Below are positions 60,670 through 64,000 of a stretch of 64,000 nucleotides of DNA, one piece after another. Numbering within the stretch: the stretch's first letter is position 1; each line of letters starts with the position of its first letter. Origin of the DNA: PRO6 sp035565775. Its GTDB lineage: Bacteria > Pseudomonadota > Alphaproteobacteria > Rhizobiales > Xanthobacteraceae. The position numbers were made by a program, and so were the translations under genes. The stretch lies in NCBI GenBank assembly GCA_035565775.1, contig DATMRW010000021.1, forward strand, positions 62,001 through 126,000, read 5' to 3'. The notes beneath the pieces are model-generated. The model saw only the letters and a program-made list of their open reading frames with translations. It was not told where the DNA came from and did no database searches.

Positions 60670-61406
60670 GCGCCGCTGCGCCGCTGCTCGCGATCGAGGG
60701 GCTGCGCGCCGGCTATGGCCGGATCGAGGCGCTCAAGGGCGTCGATCTCGTCGTGCATCCCGGCGAGATCGTGTCGCTGATCGGTGCCAATGGCGCTGGC
60801 AAATCGACGCTGATGATGAGCGTGTTCGGCAAGCCGCGCGCTCATGCCGGCCGCATCCTGTTCGATGGCCGGGACATCACCCAGCTGCCCTCGCATGAGG
60901 TCGCGCGGCTGCGCATCGCCCAGTCGCCCGAGGGCCGGCGGATCTTTCCGCGCATGACGGTCGCGGAAAACCTTCGCATGGGGGCGGACGCCACCGACAC
61001 GCCGGAGAGCGAGCGCGCGGCCGGGCTCGAACGCGTGTTTGCGCTGTTTCCGCGCCTTGCGGAGCGGCTGACGCAGCGCGGCGGCACCCTCTCGGGCGGC
61101 GAGCAGCAGATGCTCGCCATCGGCCGGGCGCTGATGAGCCGCCCGCGCCTGTTGATGCTCGACGAGCCCTCGCTCGGCCTTGCGCCCCTGATCGCGCGCC
61201 AGATCTTCGACGCCATCCGCCAGCTCAACCGAGAGGACGGCCTCACCGTCCTGATCGTCGAGCAGAACGCCAACCACGCCTTGCGGCTGGCGCACCGGGC
61301 CTATGTTCTCGTCAACGGCCTGATCACGATGAGCGGTCCCGGCCTCGAACTACTCGCCCGGCCCGACATCCGCTCCGCCTATCTCGAAGGCGGCCGGCGC
61401 ACATGA
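60666..61406 (+). CDS. livF: ABC transporter ATP-binding protein LivF
   Basis: A 246-residue ATPase subunit: Walker A 'GANGAGKST', 'QSPEGRRIFPRMTVAENL' Q-loop region, signature 'LSGGEQQMLAIGRALM', Walker B 'LLMLDEPSLGLAP' and switch His-equivalent in 'LIVEQNANHAL'. It is the partner of LivG. The start ATG overlaps the livG stop. livK follows after 169 nt. Confidence 0.95.
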   Translation: MSAAAPLLAIEGLRAGYGRIEALKGVDLVVHPGEIVSLIGANGAGKSTLMMSVFGKPRAHAGRILFDGRDITQLPSHEVARLRIAQSPEGRRIFPRMTVAENLRMGADATDTPESERAAGLERVFALFPRLAERLTQRGGTLSGGEQQMLAIGRALMSRPRLLMLDEPSLGLAPLIARQIFDAIRQLNREDGLTVLIVEQNANHALRLAHRAYVLVNGLITMSGPGLELLARPDIRSAYLEGGRRT

Positions 61407-61575
61407 GCCGCGCCGCGCCCATAGGAAGACCCGCCGGACGGCTGCGTCAACGTGCGCAGGATTGCCGGCCTGGCGGCCTGCATTTTGCCGATGACATCAT
61501 CAAAAATCCGTCTGAGAATATCTTGCTTCAACCGGGTCGGCCCGGCGCCGACATGCCAATACGAGGGATCAGGGA

Positions 61576-62700
61576 ATGACTTCTTTGAAATTCATCGGCC
61601 TGGCCATCGGCGCAACGCTGCTTCTCGCGCCAATCGCATCGCCCACCCCGGCCTCCGCACAAAACATCACCATCGCCGTCGCGGGCCCGATGACCGGCGG
61701 CGAATCCGCCTTCGGCCGGCAGATGAAGAACGGCGCGGAACAGGGGGTCGCCGACGTCAATGCCGCGGGCGGGCTGCTCGGCAAGAAGCTCACGCTGAAT
61801 GTCGAAGACGACGCGTGCGACCCGAAGCAGGCACGTTCCGTTGCGGAGAAAATCGCCGGGGCAGGCATTCCCTTCGTCGCCGGCCATTTCTGCTCGTCGT
61901 CGTCGATCCCGGCATCCGAGGCCTATGCCGAAGGCAATGTGCTGCAGATCACCCCCGGCTCGACCAACCCGCTTTTCACCGAGCGCAAACTCACGAACGT
62001 CTTCCGCGTCTGCGGCCGTGACGATCAGCAGGGCCTCGTTGCCGCGCAGTACATCCGCAAAGCCTTTGCCGGAAAGAATGTCGCAATCCTTCACGACAAG
62101 ACCACCTACGGCAAGGGCCTCGCCGACGAGACCCGCAAGGCGCTCAACGCCGCCGGCTTTCAGGAAAAGATGTACGAGGCCTACAACAAGGGCGACAAGG
62201 ACTTTAACTCGATCGTCTCGCGGCTGAAGCGCGACAACATCGATCTCGTCTATGTCGGCGGCTACCATCAGGAAGCCGGCCTGATTTTGCGCCAGATGCG
62301 CGATCAGGGCCTCAAGACCGTGCTGATGGCAGGCGACGCCCTCAACGACAAGGAGTTCGCCTCGATCACCGGCCCGGTCGCGGAAGGCACACTGTTCACC
62401 TTCGGCCCCGACCCGCGCAAGAAGGCCAGCGCCAAGGCGATCGTCGAGACCTTCAAGAGCAAGGGCATCGATCCTGAAGGTTATACCCTCTACACCTACG
62501 CCGCCATTCAGGTCTGGACCGAGGCAGCGAAGAAGGTAGGCACCACCGATCCGGCGAAGGTCGCTGCCGCGATCAAGGCCGGCGAATGGGATACCGTGCT
62601 CGGCAAGCTGTCCTTCGACGCCAAGGGCGATCTCAAGGTGATCGACTACGTCGTCTATCAGTGGGACAAGACCGGCAACTATGCCGAGCTTGCTCCGTAG
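61576..62700 (+). CDS. livK: Branched-chain amino acid-type periplasmic binding protein
   Basis: A 374-residue substrate-binding protein. The signal peptide (about 1-29, cleavage after 'TPASA') is followed by 'ITIAVAGPMTGGESAFG', 'VEDDACDPKQARSVAEK', 'FVAGHFCSSSSIPASE' and 'VFRVCGRDDQQG', typical of LivJ/LivK-type receptors, with a likely Cys pair. It captures the ligand in the periplasm and delivers it to LivHM. Ligand identity (branched-chain amino acids, aromatic acids or amides) cannot be read from sequence. It ends at a strong terminator. Confidence 0.94.
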   Translation: MTSLKFIGLAIGATLLLAPIASPTPASAQNITIAVAGPMTGGESAFGRQMKNGAEQGVADVNAAGGLLGKKLTLNVEDDACDPKQARSVAEKIAGAGIPFVAGHFCSSSSIPASEAYAEGNVLQITPGSTNPLFTERKLTNVFRVCGRDDQQGLVAAQYIRKAFAGKNVAILHDKTTYGKGLADETRKALNAAGFQEKMYEAYNKGDKDFNSIVSRLKRDNIDLVYVGGYHQEAGLILRQMRDQGLKTVLMAGDALNDKEFASITGPVAEGTLFTFGPDPRKKASAKAIVETFKSKGIDPEGYTLYTYAAIQVWTEAAKKVGTTDPAKVAAAIKAGEWDTVLGKLSFDAKGDLKVIDYVVYQWDKTGNYAELAP

Positions 62701-62727
62701 CAGATGGCCGGTTGACCTGGTGGCTAA

Positions 62728-62761
62728 AAAAAGAGGCGGCGCAAAACACCGCCTCTTTTTT
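62728..62761. terminator. Bidirectional terminator between livK and ccdA
   Basis: A perfect 12-bp stem (62728-62739 with 62749-62760) with A-run and T-run at its ends, able to end both the liv transcript and the convergent ccdA transcript. Confidence 0.9.
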
Positions 62762-62785
62762 GTCGCAGAGCTCTGATGCGCGGCG

Positions 62786-63514
62786 TCAGCCGAAATTGGC
62801 CAGCGCCGGGAACATTTCGAGGATCCAGATGCTCGCGGTGGAAACCGCGCCGGTGAGAAAGCCGATGCCGGTTGCGATCAGGAGCACGCCCATCACGCGC
62901 TCGACCGTCACAAGATGTTTTTTGAAGCGCGCGAACAGCGCCGCGAAGCTTTCGACGGCGACCGCGGCCAGCAGGAACGGAATGCCGAGACCGGCGGAAT
63001 AGATCGCCAGCATCCCCGCGCCCTTCATCACCGTTGCCTCCGACGCAGCAACCGAAAGGATCGCCGCCAGAATCGGCCCGATGCACGGCGTCCAGCCGAA
63101 GGCGAAGGCGAGGCCCATCACATAGGCCCCGCCGAGGCCAGCCGGCTGCGCCACCTGCACCCGGCCTTCGCGCATCAGAAAGCCGATCCGCGTCAGGCCG
63201 AGAAAATGCAGCCCCATGATGATGATCACGACGCCAGCGACCATCGCCAGTTCCGCCGACCAGGCGCGCACGAGCGAGCCGATGAAACTCGCACTGGCGC
63301 CGAGCGCGACGAAAACGGTCGAAAATCCGAGCACGAACATCAGCGCGGCGAGCAGCACGGCGCGGCGCGCGCCCTTGCCGCTGACCTCCACCTGCTCGGC
63401 GGTCGTGCCGGTAAGGTAGACGATATAGGGCGGCACCAGCGGCAGCACGCACGGCGACAGAAAGCTGATGATGCCTGCGGCGAACGCTGCAGGGATGGAA
63501 ACGTCCTGGATCAT
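62786..63514 (-). CDS. ccdA: Cytochrome c biogenesis/thiol-disulfide transporter CcdA
   Basis: A 242-residue membrane protein with six helices. The two redox cysteines are in 'FLSPCVLPLVPPY' (helix 1) and 'GWTPCIGPILAA' (helix 4). CcdA moves reducing equivalents from cytoplasmic thioredoxin across the inner membrane to periplasmic thiol proteins used in cytochrome c maturation. The start at ATG 63514 matches the family N-terminus. No other ccm gene is nearby in the window. Confidence 0.93.
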   Translation of the reverse strand: MIQDVSIPAAFAAGIISFLSPCVLPLVPPYIVYLTGTTAEQVEVSGKGARRAVLLAALMFVLGFSTVFVALGASASFIGSLVRAWSAELAMVAGVVIIIMGLHFLGLTRIGFLMREGRVQVAQPAGLGGAYVMGLAFAFGWTPCIGPILAAILSVAASEATVMKGAGMLAIYSAGLGIPFLLAAVAVESFAALFARFKKHLVTVERVMGVLLIATGIGFLTGAVSTASIWILEMFPALANFG

Positions 63515-63735
63515 CCGGCCATGTTCCGCTTGGTCGCAGCAGTCATGCTCATGTCCGCCTCCATGGTCTGAATTGAGAGTATTGGCGAATGGTCATTGGC
63601 GCGAGGCACTCGCCGGACAAGTGTCTCCCCATCGCCCGAAAGAGCGGGGGACGCAAGGGCTTCGGGGGTTCCTCATGAGGTTGTGATTATGCTCTGATCG
63701 CGCCAGCGGCGAACAGCCGTAGCGATGGAGAGCCC

Positions 63736-64000
63736 ATGACCACACCGACGTCCCAAAACCTCTTGACCGACATCGCCGGCGTTCGTGTCGGCCACGCCGA
63801 CGACGCCAAGATTGCCTCGGGCGCGACCGCCATCATTTTCGACCAGCCCGCCGTCACGGCGGTGGATATCCGCGGCGGCGGACCGGGCACCCGCGAAAGC
63901 GCACTGCTCGACCTCGCCAATACGGTCGACCAGGTCGACGCGATCGCGCTCTCCGGCGGCTCCGCCTTCGGCCTCGACACCGGCAGCGGCATTCAGGCGT
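63736..64000 (+). CDS. P1 family peptidase (DmpA/L-aminopeptidase-esterase), N-terminal part
   Basis: Only the first 88 residues are in the window. 'NLLTDIAGVRVGHADDAK' with core 'DIAGVRVGHA', 'DIRGGGPGTRESALLD' and 'DAIALSGGSAFGLD' match the N-terminal alpha-chain of the DmpA/BapA family, which self-cleaves before a catalytic Ser/Thr lying beyond the window end. Members are beta-peptidyl or L-aminopeptidase/D-esterase enzymes. The start has GGAG upstream. Confidence 0.88.
   Translation, partial: MTTPTSQNLLTDIAGVRVGHADDAKIASGATAIIFDQPAVTAVDIRGGGPGTRESALLDLANTVDQVDAIALSGGSAFGLDTGSGIQA

Overview
The window is high-GC (low to mid 60s percent by eye), densely coded chromosomal DNA from an alphaproteobacterium. 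Several families point to the Bradyrhizobium/Rhodopseudomonas/Afipia/Nitrobacter group (Nitrobacteraceae): PAS_5 and DUF2336 proteins, BTLCP cysteine peptidase, DUF3126, Usg, BcsS, the hisI-folE-Fe/S scaffold cluster, TTAA-N7-TTAA (CtrA-type) sites and a CIRCE-controlled groESL. The genus is not resolved from sequence alone. I see no insertion sequence, prophage, integrase or CRISPR array; the window reads as core genome.

Layout. 1-6.1 kb: 3' end of a TonB-dependent receptor, a membrane GGDEF protein, NAD kinase, a response regulator next to an Hpt protein, and a DUF2336 protein. 6.2-9.5 kb: lytic transglycosylase, hisI, folE, IscU/NifU-like scaffold. 9.5-19 kb: a COG3904 exported protein, yidD overlapping an MFS gene, thrS, nitroreductase, a secreted three-repeat protein, patatin, CBS protein and rhomboid protease. 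19-25 kb: a possible small RNA, PAS_5 and tandem-PilZ proteins, BTLCP, gamma carbonic anhydrase, DUF3126 and cysE. 25-31 kb: a large membrane protein without a clear start, alpha/beta hydrolase, an orphan 387-aa protein, zf-CHCC protein, FAD monooxygenase, lipoprotein and tRNA-Leu(UAA). 31-40 kb: crotonase, quinone oxidoreductase, HCCA-isomerase-like DsbA protein, GST, gpt, CinA-like protein, SDR, hydrolase, cupin and Usg.

40-46.8 kb: groES-groEL behind a CIRCE element and a sigma32-like promoter, a GT2-GtrA glycosyltransferase, DUF72 and DUF488 proteins, BcsS and DUF4189. 46.8-53.6 kb: a minus-strand cluster resembling carbon monoxide dehydrogenase (cox) operons: coxG, coxS, coxM, coxD (MoxR), coxE (VWA), two XdhC-type proteins and a molybdopterin-binding/nucleotidyltransferase fusion. 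The catalytic large subunit coxL is absent. 53.9-56.6 kb: pcaB-pcaD-pcaC of the protocatechuate branch of the beta-ketoadipate pathway. 57.5-62.7 kb: a complete branched-chain amino-acid-type ABC importer livH-M-G-F-K. The window closes with ccdA and the 5' end of a DmpA/P1-type peptidase.

The most noteworthy observations are the cox-type cluster lacking coxL, a terminator with a possible promoter inside a divergent intergenic region (candidate sRNA near 19.1-19.3 kb), a perfect CtrA box at 22.94 kb, stacked CIRCE and sigma32-type signals before groESL, two unrelated enzymes with histone-H1-like N-terminal tails, and a secreted protein built from three similar beta-modules.
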